Counted from the first letter of the stretch, positions 38,115 to 50,037 are shown. The stretch is 64,000 nucleotides of DNA from Chinchilla lanigera (GCF_000276665.1 NW_004955423.1:6880034-6944033); one strand, 5' to 3'. The notes: generated by a model not told the origin, from the letters alone. Translations and numbers: made by a program.

Positions 38115-38245
38115 AAACATTTTAGGGCTGGGGATTTAGCTCAGCGGCAAGAGTGCCTGCCTGGCAAGCGCGAGGTCGTGAGTTCGATTCCCAGTACCAG
38201 AAAAAAAAAAAGAAAAAAAGAAAAAAAAACAAACAAACATTTTAG
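38115..38245 (+). mobile_element. ID SINE, young copy with intact Pol III boxes
   Basis: The body starts gggctggggatttagctcag at 38125, has the A box tttagctcagcgg and the B box gagttcgattcc in canonical form, and ends in an A-rich tail (38201-38234). An 11-bp direct repeat, aaacattttag, flanks it (38115 and 38235). This is the most consensus-like ID in the window and could in principle still be transcribed by Pol III. Confidence 0.95.
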
Positions 38246-38476
38246 ACATAGAGACAAGCACACACAGAAAATAACTCTGTAGGACTCTTATTTTTTATAA
38301 TGGAGGCACATCATTGAAAGGCCCATAGAGCTCAAAAGTGCTTGAAGGATTGACAAGAGCATCACAGGGGCCTGAGTCTAGCACAGATACGAACATCATC
38401 CACAAACACCTCTTCTCCTCTTGCCCTTTTGTGTCCTTGCCTGTTCTCATCCCTCTGACCTTCACTTTGGAGACCT

Positions 38477-38477
<1 letters not shown>

Positions 38478-38508
<31 letters not shown>

Positions 38509-38520
38509 TTATCTATTTAT
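38478..38520. repeat. (TATC)n microsatellite
   Basis: About ten TATC units, the last ones mutated to TATT. The overlapping YLSI-type frames are translations of it. Confidence 0.95.
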
Positions 38521-40904
38521 GGGTTTGTTTCTTACATCATTGGCTATCTTTTCCTCCAGACTTTTACCATCTGTTATTCAGACACAATGCTAAAGTCCTG
38601 CTACAACTAAAGGTCCTGATACGCATTACAGAGAAAGCCACTCTCCCTTACTTCTAGCTACCTTTCTCACTCTACCCATTAAAAATTTCCACACCAGGAG
38701 CAAGATTAAGAATGGGAGCCATTCCTAGACTGTTCTAGGTACAGAGGTCATGGTGGTTGTTGAGAAACCCTGAAAGAAATGCCAAGCAAAATGGAAGTAT
38801 GACATTCTCGGAGAAGCCCAGACCCCAAAATTGGGATGGGTGTTCTCCAGTCCTTGATCCTTAATCTCTAATCCTGTGACTCTAGGGACATCCAGGGCAT
38901 CCACATTTTTTAAAAGACATGAGGCTGGCTTTTAAATTCTTGACTCTGTCTATGTCTTTGGCTACAGAAAGACTCGGCCAAACCTGAGGCAATCTCATTT
39001 CCTTGTGACTTGCACCCACCATCCTTTTGCAGACTTCTTTGGGGCTTTGCCAACATCTTCCATTTTCATTTTGCCATCCTCTTGTAGGCTTCGGTCTTTG
39101 CTGAGAGGAGGGATCATGCAACTTCATCTGAAGGGCTCTCAGCATCAAACACAGACCCAGGAATGCACCATTACCAATACTACTTTTATTTGTTTTAAGT
39201 GTTAAAATATTAAATATTTGATAGAGCATCTCCTTGTACTAATCACATGGTTTAAGTAGGTAGAAACTTCAAACATATGACAAAGATTAAAAGAGATGAT
39301 GAAAGGAAAAAGAACGAGCAGGGATATTTTTCTGCTGGCATTGTCACTCAGGCACAGACAAGCAACTCTTGCTGATTCCTGTTAATGGAAAAGGCATTAG
39401 TCAGATAAACCCAAACCTTTCGTTTCAACTTCTCCCAGAATTCTAACATTACTATTGCCAACCAGTTAAGGTTGGGTCCCAATACACAATCAATATCATC
39501 TGACAGAGAGACTGCGGAATTCTTACACAGTGGGGCAGGTGGTAGAGAGAAGAAAAGAAAAAGTAAGGTACTTTATGCTAGGAAGCCCAAGCAGAGACAA
39601 CAGTGAATCCAACTCCAATCGCATAAATGTAAAACGAAAGTCTTCCACCCCTGAGACTGGGAAGATCAAGAAGCGAGCCAGCTTTAGTCATGACTCACGC
39701 AGGTGCTCAAATAATGCGGTCATAAGTCTATTTCTTTCTCACTATTTCTTACTTCTGTTTAACTCTGTGTTGGTTTTAGTTTGGGGCAAGATTTTTCTAC
39801 CATGTGATAAAGAATGTCACCAGCAACTCCAATCTTACACCAATACTTTACCAAGGAAATTTAGGGCCAAAAAAGTCTATTTCCCAGAAGCATGTCAAAT
39901 CCACAGAATAAGACCTGCTTGGATTTCTTGCTGATAGGTAAGTCTGGCCACTTGACTGGCATTCCTGTCAGAATCACAAGGAATGTGGGAAGGGCACGTC
40001 CCAAAGGAAAAGAGCTTTTATCAGAAGAAAGGAGAACAGAGGCGCCCTCACTTTGAACCTAAATGATTAGCAGAAATCTTTGGAACTCATTAGCATCCCT
40101 TGGCTCACTGGAAAGATAGCACCGCTCCTTAGCTCCAAGTTACTGCAATGCATTTTATATCTGAGCAGAGAACAGACCTTACACACCCAACTGCATGGAT
40201 GGCTGAGATCTGCTCAGCAGCTAGCAATAATTTCCTGACTGTCGTTTCCAACCATCATGTAAATAAGGAGTTACTGACTTAAGAACTCACTATTTACTCA
40301 ATAACCCTTGATGGGAACTGTGATCCCTTTACACACTATTATAGAAGCACATAATTAGAGACTTTTCAAACAGTTACTTCTTCTGGGCATTTGCCTGTAA
40401 TAGTTCCTTCAAAGCTGTTAAGTTCTTATCACATGAAGACCCAAGTAGAAAATGTGTAGTTCACTCTTCATTGACCTAATGAAGAACAAACTCATCTTTT
40501 TGACGGTGCTAACTTTCTGTCAAGAACACATGGACAACCTTGTCAGGCTTGGACTATTTGGGCAGGAAATCAAGTTGCTACTGCACTCACCTCATTTAGT
40601 ATTTAGACACTATCACTGAGTGGTCATTGTCACTGTTCCTCCAGTTCCTCCTGAGGGAAATCCTGTCACACCCACTTGTTCTGACTTTACTACTATCCAG
40701 CAAGAGTCCTACAAAAGTAAAATGCCAGGTGGATCTGCTGGCTCTAGCATATCTCATTACTGAAGCACAAGGGCATAATTCTCACTTTAATAGGGAATAG
40801 CTCTTTATGCATGGTAAATACTTTGGTCCCACAGAAGAAACCACAGCTAGAGAGATGTCTGTTCATATCAAGAAAGTCAGATGATATGTGATGTATTGCA
40901 ATGT
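38521..40904. other. Non-coding sequence, nothing recognised
   Basis: A 134-codon frame (39530-39934, +) shows no family resemblance. No repeat recognised. Confidence 0.4.
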
Positions 40905-41230
40905 ATAGAAGTTCTTCGAGTTAGAGTTACAGCCTGAGAAAACTCACTGTAAGCCGGAAATATTATAAGTAAAAAAGGCAGTTATTATACCTAACCAACG
41001 GAGCATCATGACTTGGCAACATAGTACCCTGTAGAGTATTGTTTACCCTTGTGGTCACGTGGCAGACTAGGAGCTGTAACTCTCTCCCTCTGCCTGACAT
41101 CAAAAAGAGTGTGGTAGGTACCACCTTATCCCCAGCCTAGAAAATGATCAAAATTTCAAATATGATAGCTATTGATTACAAATCACTTTTGCATCATCAG
41201 AAAGCTGAAAAATTGTAAGTTGGACCAACC
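40905..41230. mobile_element. TcMar-Tigger DNA transposon fossil (non-autonomous)
   Basis: In order: attatacctaaccaacggag, catcatgacttggcaacata, gtaccctgtagagtattgtt, tacccttgtggtcacgtggc, and agcctagaaaatgatcaaaa with tttcaaa. This order matches the internal part of a short Tigger-type element of eutherians (cacctaacctaccgaacatc, caacacagtacactgtagag, gttgtttaccctcgtgatcg). The terminal inverted repeats are blurred. No transposase frame. Confidence 0.6.
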
Positions 41231-41252
41231 CAAATTGGAGGCAGTTTGCCTA

Positions 41253-41589
41253 TGTCATAGTCTGTTCAGATTGGCAAATGAAACACTATAGACTGGGCAA
41301 CTTCTAAATAATGGAAATTTATTGCTTCTGGAAGCTGGAAAGTACAAAGTCAAGAGAAGCCAAAGATATCACTGGTGTCTAGCGAGAACTTATTCTCACA
41401 GATGGCAACTTCTGTGTATCCTTGTGTGGTGAAAGAGAAAGGGAATGCTTCAGGCCTCTTTTATAAGTCTTCAGCGCATTCATGAGGGCTACACCTTCAT
41501 GACCTAAATACTTCCCAAAGCTGTCACATTGGGGGTTAAATTTCAGCATGTGAATTACCAGGAGGCACCAACATTTATACACCATAACA
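41253..41589 (-). mobile_element. Solitary LTR of ERVL-MaLR type (antisense)
   Basis: Starts tgtcatagtctgttcagatt and ends accataaca. It contains gactgggcaacttctaaata, ttcatgagggctacacctt, catgacctaaatacttccc and cacattgggggttaaatttc, which is the antisense reading of MST/MLT1-like LTRs. TG...CA ends are present. No internal retroviral coding sequence adjoins. Confidence 0.8.
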
Positions 41590-41789
41590 TTATATATTTG
41601 ACATAGTCATTTACATGAAATGCAATCACATTACAGTTTTGGGAAATCATGCTTGAATGGATTTGAAGACATACAGTGAAATTTGTCTAATGTGCTTAGT
41701 TCAAATCAAGAAACTGTCAATTCTGTCAAAGGCAGTAGATCAAGTGAAAGAGATGCACAGGTAAAAATAAAACTCATTTTCATGTTTGC

Positions 41790-42210
41790 TCACTGCATCA
41801 GGACTCTTTGTACCAACTCTCTGTCCTACCAGTCCCACAACACCTACCTTTGTATAGACCTTTCCACTTAGAACTTCTCCCCAAGTCTCAGGTAAAAGCT
41901 GTTCCTTCCAACTTTCTGCCTTTGTATACGCTGTTTCTTCTGACTTAAATTCTGTCTCCATTCTTCTGCCCATCTCTTCCTAAAGTGTCACCTTCTCACT
42001 GGACGCCTCCCGTGATTCAGCCAGGCACAGCTACCTGCACACTGTCTTCCTGAAGTGCATTCTATAAGCATCTGTATTATGCCACAATCATTTATGTGTT
42101 TTCCCCCTTTTTATGCTGTGAGCTTTCGAAATACCAAGATTAGGTCTGATTCATGATTGTCTCTTCAGGGCTCATTCAGATCATCTGATACAAGAAAATC
42201 TCTAGTAACT
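41790..42210 (+). repeat. L2 LINE 3' fragment
   Basis: Sense L2 order: tttgtatacgctgtttcttc, cttcctaaagtgtcaccttc, cgcctcccgtgattcagcc, tctgtattatgccacaatca, ctgtgagctttcgaaatacc. Standard 3' end wording of L2, diverged. Confidence 0.65.
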
Positions 42211-42379
42211 TTTGAGTAATAACCATATATTAGGTCTCATACTTTCTGTAGAGAGAATTACTTTGTTGCTCTTGCATTTCTACTGCCCTGGCCTCATAGA
42301 CAACATCTGGAAGAGAGACATCAGTGCATAAATTAGAATTAAAAAAACTGAATTCAGTGATGTAGTAAAAATTCAAACA

Positions 42380-42560
42380 GTGAGCAGTGAGAGGGAGAGG
42401 ACTGAGAAGTATACAAAAAAAGGAGAAAGACAAGTAGAGAGAGCAAGAGAGGCAGAGTAAGGGTATTACAGAGGGAGAAGGGCAGCATGAGCTGAGGCTC
42501 TAATTGGGAAGGGAAGATGGATAGAAAATGAGGAAAAGAGAAATACAGGGCCTTGGTGTA
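42380..42560. repeat. Purine-rich low-complexity tract
   Basis: GA-rich DNA with scattered interruptions. No coding potential. Confidence 0.5.
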
Positions 42561-43049
42561 GATGCAGCGTAGGACATTGTGGGAGAACTTCAGATTCAGA
42601 TGCTTGAGGGTTGTGTTAGAAAGGTTGGCTGGCCTGTGTAAACATTGTGTTGTTCCCTAGTGCAAGAAACTGAAAGAGTAAATAAGGTCCAAAAGGTACA
42701 ATAGACATTGTGAAAGGGAAAGAAACTCCTCAAAAGGCAAGAACAGCTGGGATGGGGGAAAGGAGAAAAGAAGGAAGGGAAAACATATCTATGTATGTGT
42801 ACACAAGATGGCTAAGATGACTGTACTTCTAATGTCTATTAGTTCATTTAAAGGAACAGTTAGTGCTTATATTGTGTGATCAATCTTACATGCCTATATC
42901 TGGTAATCTGAGCAACTACTTTGAAGATAACAATGTGCGGTATAAAGACCAATGTTAATTTCCTATCATCTTGTTTTGAAATTCTGTATTGTTTTTATTT
43001 CTTTTTTCTTTGTTCTCTTTAAAATAAAAAAAGGAAAGTTCTGCTGGCA

Positions 43050-43200
43050 GAGAACTGACCTTCGAGGGTTTGGATTGCCAGGCTAAGGAATTTGCATTTT
43101 GGATTCTGCACTGGTGGAGATTTGTGAAAGGGAGAGAATGACATGAAGGCCTTCAAGCCCATTTGAGTTTTAGAAGACTCATGAGAAAATTATGAGGATT
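43050..43200 (+). repeat. Ancient interspersed repeat, family uncertain
   Basis: The sequence ttgccaggctaaggaatttg, followed by gggagagaatgacatgaagg, matches part of the same high-copy old repeat text suspected at 1040-1660 (gccaggctaaggaattt...ggagtgacatgatcag). Could be antisense L2-related. Confidence 0.4.
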
Positions 43201-43379
43201 TGTGATATTAATGCTTAGGACCAAGAAATTCACATCATGCTTTTGAAGAGTCCAAACTCTTGGCCAAGTTTAGTGAAACACAGACCTTCCTGGCAGGTAC
43301 CCAGTGAGAGAATAACTGGCAGGTGACCCGCTTGGCACCCCCCAGTCTCCAGATCCTGACGTGTGCCAGGAGCTTGCTG

Positions 43380-43960
43380 CGTCCTTGCCTGGAACTCGCT
43401 TCCCCCAGGGAGATGTATAGCTGCTCCTCCTTTCATTAAGATCCCTGCTCAAACGCCACGTTCCCACAGAGGCCGCCCCTTACCACTGTGTCTAAAATAG
43501 CACCTTTATCACTTTATCCCCTGTCCTGCTTTATCTTCCTTCAGAGAATTTATGACTACTTAACATCACATTGTGTCTATTTATTCATTTCCTTATTACC
43601 TGTATCTTCCAATTCATGGATTATCAACCCCTTTCTATAAAGATCCATATAGAAAATATTTTACGATCTTCAGGCCACATGGTCTCTGTTGTAACTACTA
43701 AATTTGTTCTTGTAGCAACCATAGACAATGCACAAGTAAACGGACACAGGTGTAGTTCAATATATCTTCATTTACAAAATTAGATGGTAGGCTGGACTTG
43801 GCCATGGGCCACAGAATGCTAACCCATGCTCCAATAAACCCCTCAGGAGGTCAGCGTCCTCCAAAGCACTGCCTGACTTGCTCACTATTGGATCCCCAAG
43901 GCTTAGCACATAGTAGACACTCAACTAATAATTTTTCTAGAATGCATAAGTGATGGAGTA
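43380..43960 (+). repeat. L2 LINE 3' fragment, interrupted
   Basis: The left part has cctggaactcgcttccccca, ttaagatccctgctcaaacg and tagcacctttatcactttat. The right part (43850-43960) has cttgctcactattggatccc, caaggcttagcacatagtag and acactcaactaataattttt, the typical L2 3' end. Bases 43623-43830 between them are a hAT element inserted later. Confidence 0.7.
43623..43830 (-). mobile_element. hAT-Charlie DNA transposon fossil (MER20-like)
   Basis: In order: ctataaagatccatatagaa, cttcaggccacatggtctct, gttgtaactactaaatttgt, accatagacaatgcacaagt, cttcatttacaaaattagat, cttggccatgggccacagaa. This is the antisense of the non-autonomous hAT family whose sense starts caggggtcggcaaactacgg. It lies inside L2, so it inserted after L2. 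Family name given from memory. Confidence 0.75.
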
Positions 43961-44024
43961 GGACTGTAGATAACAGACAAGAGTGTAGGAAATACTATAC
44001 CTTGTGTGTGTAATATTTATGGAG

Positions 44025-44046
44025 TATATATATATATATATATATT
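44025..44046. repeat. (TA)n microsatellite
   Basis: Eleven TA units. Confidence 0.9.
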
Positions 44047-44115
44047 TGTCTTTTGTGTTGAATTATTTCATGTGTCAAGATATATAGTAAAACATTTTTA
44101 CCAGGTATGTGGTAA

Positions 44116-44140
44116 AACATTCTAAATGTTTTAGAATGTT
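44116..44140. repeat. Perfect short inverted repeat (11-bp arms, 3-base loop)
   Basis: aacattctaaa is followed after tgt by its exact reverse complement tttagaatgtt. Possibly a remnant of a small transposon or a chance palindrome in AT-rich DNA. Confidence 0.8.
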
Positions 44141-44159
44141 TCTGTAAGAGTGGTTTTGG

Positions 44160-44510
44160 ATAAGATTAACAATTAACTGGTCAATTTTGAGTGAAACAGA
44201 TTGGTCATTCAATCAGTTGAAGGCCTGACAAAACCCAGAAGACTGCCATACACCTTGCCCTCACCCTCATCCCCTCAGGAAAAGGGAATTCTGCTGGCAG
44301 ATGGTCTTCAAGATTGAGCTGGAACATTGGCTCTTCAGCCTCTAGCCCATCCTGCTGATCTTGGACTTACCAGCCTCTGTAATCTCATTAGTCAATGTCT
44401 TGAAATCAATCAATACATGATAGACGATAGATAGATAGATAGGTGATAGATAGATAGATCAATCTGCTTGTTTCTGTTCTCTGGAAAGCCCTGACTAGCA
44501 GATGTGTAAA
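44160..44510 (+). mobile_element. LTR-type fossil, sense, with embedded (GATA)n
   Basis: Order: attcaatcagttgaaggcct, aattctgctggcagatggtc, cttggacttaccagcctctg, then a GATA microsatellite (44418-44460), then tttctgttctctggaaagcc and ctgactagca. This is the sense reading of a common mammalian LTR-like repeat whose antisense opens tcagtcagggttctctagag; that antisense form occurs at 49317. The microsatellite grew from the ATA-rich segment the family carries there. Confidence 0.55.
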
Positions 44511-45709
44511 TCTACAGCAGATTTGCTTCAGTGGCAAAGAAGAGGACTAATTGGTTCTGTAGAACTGGAAACCTTTCAGGTGGTCAGGTCTAAATTTCTA
44601 TCACAGCAGCTTTCAATAATGCCTTGTGGCCTGTAATGAAACATCCAAGCATTCCTTAGTACAAAAGAGCCTGGCTTCCACCCACCTCCACCTTTACCTC
44701 CAGTCGTTTCCGTGCGCATGCACTAGAGCTGCACAACACTGCTCAATGCATACTGCTCCCCACAGGCCAAATTCTCTCAAGTTTTCATACCTCCGCATAC
44801 CTTCCACCTGGGTATGTCCTGTTCATTCCCTTATTCTTTCCCTGGGATCCCTCACAGGGCAGGGTTAGGTAGATGGCCCTGCTATAAATCATTACTTCAT
44901 TACAACACATCTCTGGGAGGATTGTGGTTTCTTGGCTTCTGTCTCCTCCAGAGAGCTCCCCCGCTCTGTAACAGCAGACTCTTCATTTCTCTGTTTACCT
45001 CTTCTGGCCTCTCAGTCCCTATCTGTGCCCAACATGCAAAGAAGACATTAATAGGCAATTAAATTAATAAAAAAATTTAAGAAATTAAACCATGTGTAAA
45101 ATGATGACACCTGTATGCAATCTGTAAGAATACAGCTGAGAATCCCCCAAGGGAGGTGCAAAACCAAACCCCACTGGTATCAACAATCAGCACTGACCCA
45201 ACAGAATGTCTCAGGACCCGAGGAAAGATTGTGTGGAGGGAGCCCAGAGATGGGAAAGCATTGCAAATGCCCACACAGATCTTCACTGCCATCTCCCCGT
45301 AGTTCTCCTAATGCTTCTGGGGCAGGAAGACCAGCTTCTCCCTTCCAGGGCTGGGTTACATAAAACCAGAAGGGAAGAAGGTGGAAATGAAGACAGCCTG
45401 AGCCTAAGCAAGAACATTCAGCACTCTCCTCTCCAAAATTTTCAATCCTACTTATGGGAGCAATCTTGGAGGCATGCCTCTAATTTTTCACTAGGGGTTA
45501 ATACAGAAAGGGAACCCATTTTACAGCAATGAACAAGATCACTGAAACACATCTGACGCCCAAAAGCAGGCCCACCTGGGTGAGTGGAGCTCTCAGTGGT
45601 AATGACCCCAGGAAGGGGTTCCTGACCACACCGTCCCTAGTGGACAGCACCTAAGCAGGTTACAGGCCCCAGTCTTCCAGTGTCTACTGCCGATTTGCTC
45701 TAAAACTTT
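44511..45709. other. Non-coding sequence, nothing recognised
   Basis: No repeat or credible frame recognised. Confidence 0.4.
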
Positions 45710-45880
45710 TGTGCTTCGTGCTTTTATTTCTCAGAGCCTCAGTTTCTGCATCTGTAAAACAGGAAGAATAATTCCTGCCACCTGCCGCACAGGAGGGTAA
45801 GGCAAGTGAATGCGCCAGCATCTGTGAAGCACTCTGCATTCCCATTACTTCTTCTCTGCGGATCTGAAGTGGTATTATTA
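45710..45880 (+). repeat. MIR SINE
   Basis: Sense MIR: tctcagagcctcagtttctg, catctgtaaaacaggaagaa, taattcctgccacctgc, catctgtgaagcactctgca. Confidence 0.75.
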
Positions 45881-46429
45881 TTACTTCAGAAAATGTCAGC
45901 TTTCATCCAAGAGGGTTATTTCCATCAAAAGACTTTCTTCAGGAACACTTCATAATGGAAAAGTGAAAGTGTGCACATTCTCCTTGGAACCATCATAATT
46001 AGTCCCAGGAACAGTTGGGCCAATTTTTTTTCAGTTCATTTATAGTCAGATTCTGCAAAATTGAAAACATCCAACATCTGGGCTGAAAAACTTGTACAAA
46101 GACAGAAAGCCCCCCAATGGGCAAGGGTGGGCTTCAGTGACACGGGAGCCAGATGTACTTTTTGCCTCAACTACTCTTTGCAACCTCTAGGAAGAGAAAC
46201 ACATTTGAATTTTCATGCTTACTAAAAACCATTGATGCTCATGCCTAATTTTTTAAACTACCTCTTCTGGCTAGGAATGAATTTATGATTCTTCCAAACA
46301 ATCAGAAATTTCTTACAAAGGAATCCAGTTGTACCTATGCAAACATCTACAAAAATAGATCGTGGTTAATAGTTATCACCCCTCCCGTCATGGGGGAGCT
46401 TTGTTTTAAACGCTTTACAGGTATTATCT
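45881..46429. other. Non-coding sequence, nothing recognised
   Basis: No repeat or credible frame recognised. Confidence 0.4.
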
Positions 46430-46550
46430 CAATTGATCTTTGCATACAACCCATGAAGTAGGAGCTATTATTTTCTCCACTTTACAGGTAAAGAATCTAA
46501 GGAGCAGATGGATTAAATCATTTGCCCAAGGCATGATTCTACAGAAAAAG
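46430..46550 (-). repeat. MIR SINE fragment
   Basis: Antisense MIR: caacccatgaagtaggagct, attattttctccactttaca, ggtaaagaatctaaggagca, catttgcccaaggcatgatt. Confidence 0.7.
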
Positions 46551-48329
46551 AGCAAAGGGTTTTGGCTGATGTCTAAAGGAAAATTTCATTTAATTCAACC
46601 TAAATACAACAAGAATCCAAGGCACTCTTTGATAGAATAAAGTTATACCAACTTGATTAGGCCACGCCCTCTGCTGGGAAGAGTAGCAGAGCCTTTAAGA
46701 CGGCTCCCAGAGATCAGAAAGTCTGGCTTCCTCAAGAACCTGGCTCTGACTGCCAGCGTCTTCTTTGATACTCTGGGAGAGAGAGGAAAAAGCATATTCC
46801 GAGTAACTTATTTCAGTTACTTGCTGAAGAAAACCCATCTTCAGTTCGTACCACCCAGCAGCATCTAGACACTTCCTTGGGCAGCAGGGGATTTGTGAGG
46901 ATTTCCACACAGCCTTGGCAAATCTGCCAGGGAACTCCCCGGAAGGGCTCTGTGAACAAGGATAAAGAGGGAACATTAGTGTTGCCTTGTTTTGTGAAAA
47001 AAGGGAACACACAAGACAAAACTTGATTACAAAAATCTCATTTTGCAAACTCCAGGTAAGATGCGTGCTGTGGGCCAAGGCGCGGCCCCTGCCGGCTTCC
47101 AGGGCCAACTGCTTTCTGAGTGAAGACCCGCTTCCACTCCCAGGGCCGGGGCAGATAAAACCAGAAGGGTTTATGTGCACAGCATTTAACTTTAAACATT
47201 TCTACATGGAAATTTACAATGCACATAATTTACATATTCAATACCAGTGACAATTTACTTCTCCCATCTGAACATGGCTTTCAACTATGCCACTTGAACT
47301 AAATTAATAAACAGTAATTACAGAATGTTGTGTGAGCTAGCTGTTGATGTTGAGCAGATTCTAATCAACACCTTCTTTTAAGGGCCAATTAAAGCTGAAT
47401 GTATGCAATATAAACATCTTCGAGTATTTAGACATGAACCACAGAACAAGGTAAAAAAAAATTAAAATCTGAACAATTAGACTGGGGATAAGCCAGTCAA
47501 ACCTAGAGAGATGGACCCTATTCAGCCAGGCTCTAAACTCATGTTAATTTCTTCAAATGATGAGATTTTTGTGAAATTGGGGAGCGGGCCTCAAGGACTC
47601 TGTAGGCCCAACCCCAGCCGCTTAGAGATTTCTCTAGTATCTTGTATTATTTTCCATATGCTGTAAGTTTCATGGCCTTTCTTTGAAATTGCCTCAAACA
47701 CTTTTCTCCTTAATTCATGTGCATCTCAGCGAAAACTTAATCTCCATATTTTTGACTCATTTATGTATGAATCTTCTGTGTGCTATTTGGTATCTAGGAA
47801 ACCTTCCGTAGGCCCCATTTTTGGCCTTCTGGGTGCTATCCAAAGAAGGGAATGCAGCCCAGGCCTCACGGTGGGAGTTTATATCCCAAATAAGTAGAAC
47901 ACATGCAAATCTCTGAGGGTGGGATTAGACACCACGGGACTGCAGGGAGAAAGCCGACAACCCCTCAGTCCTGCCTAGGCTGTCCTCAGAACCAGTTGCC
48001 TCTGCTCCGCACCATGGCAGCACCTCAGAACAGCTTCATAGCTTTCGGAGAGGGAGTGCAGAGGAGATGTTTCAGTAATGGTTAAGGAGAGCTCCACCAG
48101 TGTCAAGAACTGGACTAGCGATCCATGTCGGTAGTAGTGAATGGGGAGATGTTGGTGAGCATATTTCTTTGATGGCATCCTGCATGACTGGATGGGCATG
48201 ATCAGGTGTGAAGACACATTTACACATTTGTAGGTCTTGTGACCAACCTGTAGCTCTTCCTCCACCTGTCTACCTCCGACCACAAGGATGCACCTTGTTG
48301 GCAACCTGCTTGCCTCAGGCTGACCCCTC
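46551..48329. other. Non-repetitive sequence, possible conserved block at 47140-47450
   Basis: The longest gap-free open frame of the window (46695-47180, -, 161 codons) lies here but has no domain, overlaps frames on both strands and reads through low-quality composition, so I do not call it a gene. Bases 47140-47450 are AT-rich and complex with cores such as gcacataatttacatattca (47221), taaattaataaacagtaatt (47300) and gccaattaaagctgaatgta (47384), again enhancer-like. Confidence 0.3.
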
Positions 48330-48785
48330 CCACTCTTGCAACACACACCTACCATGCCTTTCCCTCCTCAGGCTACTCACATTTCCTCTCTCTTCTCCCT
48401 TCTGACTTGGCCTTATCTCTGGCTGTGCAAATCCTAACTAACCTCAAGGTTAGCTTCAAGCTTATTTCCTTCTCTCGCATTCCCCCACCCCGCTTCTCTG
48501 TGTGTGTGAGCACAGGCATGTGTGTGTGTGTCTAACCTTCCATGATCTACATTGCCTAACACTTAACCATAAACTGCTTTGAAGTAACTCAGAGAAGTTG
48601 ACTTTTCTTAGCCACCTGCTCTGTTGCTAGGCTCAGCCCCCACCCCGCCCCACCCCACTAACAGATTACAAACACCCTGGGGACACACATTTCGTACTTT
48701 ACCCATATTTGCAATAGCACCTAGTATAGGACTATTTATGTGAGCAAATGATAAACGAATATTTGTGGGATGAATATAAATGAAG
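48330..48785 (+). repeat. L2 LINE 3' fragment
   Basis: Sense L2 order: taccatgcctttccctcctc, cttctgacttggccttatct, tctaaccttccatgatctac, then agcacctagtataggactat and a gatgaatataaatgaa end. A (TG) run lies at 48510-48531. Confidence 0.6.
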
Positions 48786-49316
48786 CTTTCTTTAAAGTCA
48801 ACAAAATGAAAGTCTCTGTTTGGCTTCAAATATTTTCTCAATAAAATTTGGAAGTATAATGATAGACTCTGGGCTAGAATTCAAAATTTCAAGATAGTTT
48901 TATTTACTAGACTCATATTAAAGTGGAAAAACTACAGAGCCATTGAGCTGGAAGAGACCACCAGAAATTATTTTATGCCGTAGTCCTGTCTCTGGAGAGG
49001 GCTGTACAAAAGACTCTTGAAAAATAGTTGCTGAGTTCTGCTCAGTGCATGATCATAAGAGCGACAGTCATGATAATGGTGATCATGTACTGAGTGCTTC
49101 CTACTGAGAGGAAAGGTCCTCAGTCTTAGCCCCCAAACCAGCCTGAGTCCTGGAAGCCAAGAGGGCAGCCAGATGTGCCCAAGGACAAGATATCCTGAGC
49201 CCTCCCATCTCTCTTCTCCAATGCTACATACACCTCTGGGCTGCCCTTTTCCTGGTAAAACTAGCTCTTTTCCCTTCCTTTTCTTTATAGATGGCATTAA
49301 TGCTATCTTGCCTGTT
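48786..49316. other. Non-coding sequence, nothing recognised
   Basis: No repeat or credible frame recognised. Confidence 0.4.
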
Positions 49317-49850
49317 GTATCAGTCAGGGTTTTACTAGAGAAACAGATGTAACACAAGATACAAAAATGAATGAGAAATTACAAGGTTGGCTTAGGGTGG
49401 TCAGCCACAGAGTTCTACCAGGAAGTGTGCAGACAGTGTCTGCACAATGAAGACTGAAGGCTTCAGTCCAAGTCTGGAGCTCACTGAAGTGTTGAATGCA
49501 AGCCCGCATCAGGAGGCCGTGGGGTCTGCTATGGAAGGATGATGAGTCTATGTCAGAAGGCTAAAGGATCCAAGGTGGAAGCCAAAGAGTCTGCACTAGA
49601 AGCCAGGAGATGACATCCAAGCTGAAGGCAAAGACTGGAGCTCCTCCAAAGAATGGAAGTCTGTCCATCCTTCCTCATTTCCCTTTTATACCATCCAAGT
49701 GATGAGCTGCCCTACGGTGGGTCCTGTACACCCTAGAGTGTAGACAGCTGTCCTAGTGCAGGTCCTCTACACCCTAGGGTATAGATTTACTGAGCCAATT
49801 TAGTTAAACTTCTACACTTTTCAAATTAACACAATTAATTAACCACAACA
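49317..49850 (-). mobile_element. LTR-type fossil, antisense
   Basis: Starts tgtatcagtcagggttttac, tagagaaacagatgtaacac and ends taaccacaaca, with internal tgaaggcttcagtccaagtc. Same family as 44160-44510 but opposite orientation. TG...CA ends fit an LTR. Near the 3' end a roughly 42-bp segment (ggtcctgtacaccctagag, then ggtcctctacaccctaggg) is present twice in tandem. Confidence 0.6.
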
Positions 49851-50037
49851 CCTGAGTTTTGTCTTTGACAACCTGATGTGGAAGAGAAAGCAGGGTTTTG
49901 GGGTTTAACACGACTGGACTTGAAATTTATTTCAACCATTGACTAGTAGTTCTGTGACTCTGGATGATTTTTAACCTCTCTGCATCCATTTACTCACCTG
50001 AAAACAGAAATATGTTGACAGGGCTACCCTCAAAAAT

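Noticed and set aside
40038..40056. Second possible CTCF site (gcgccctcacttt)
   Set aside because: Only the GGGCGC half agrees on the minus strand; the AG and CCA positions of the core do not match.
46695..47180. 161-codon open frame on the minus strand
   Set aside because: Longest gap-free frame, but no domain, signal or repeat of a known protein, overlaps other frames on both strands, and no splice or promoter context. Length is within what 64 kb of random sequence gives.
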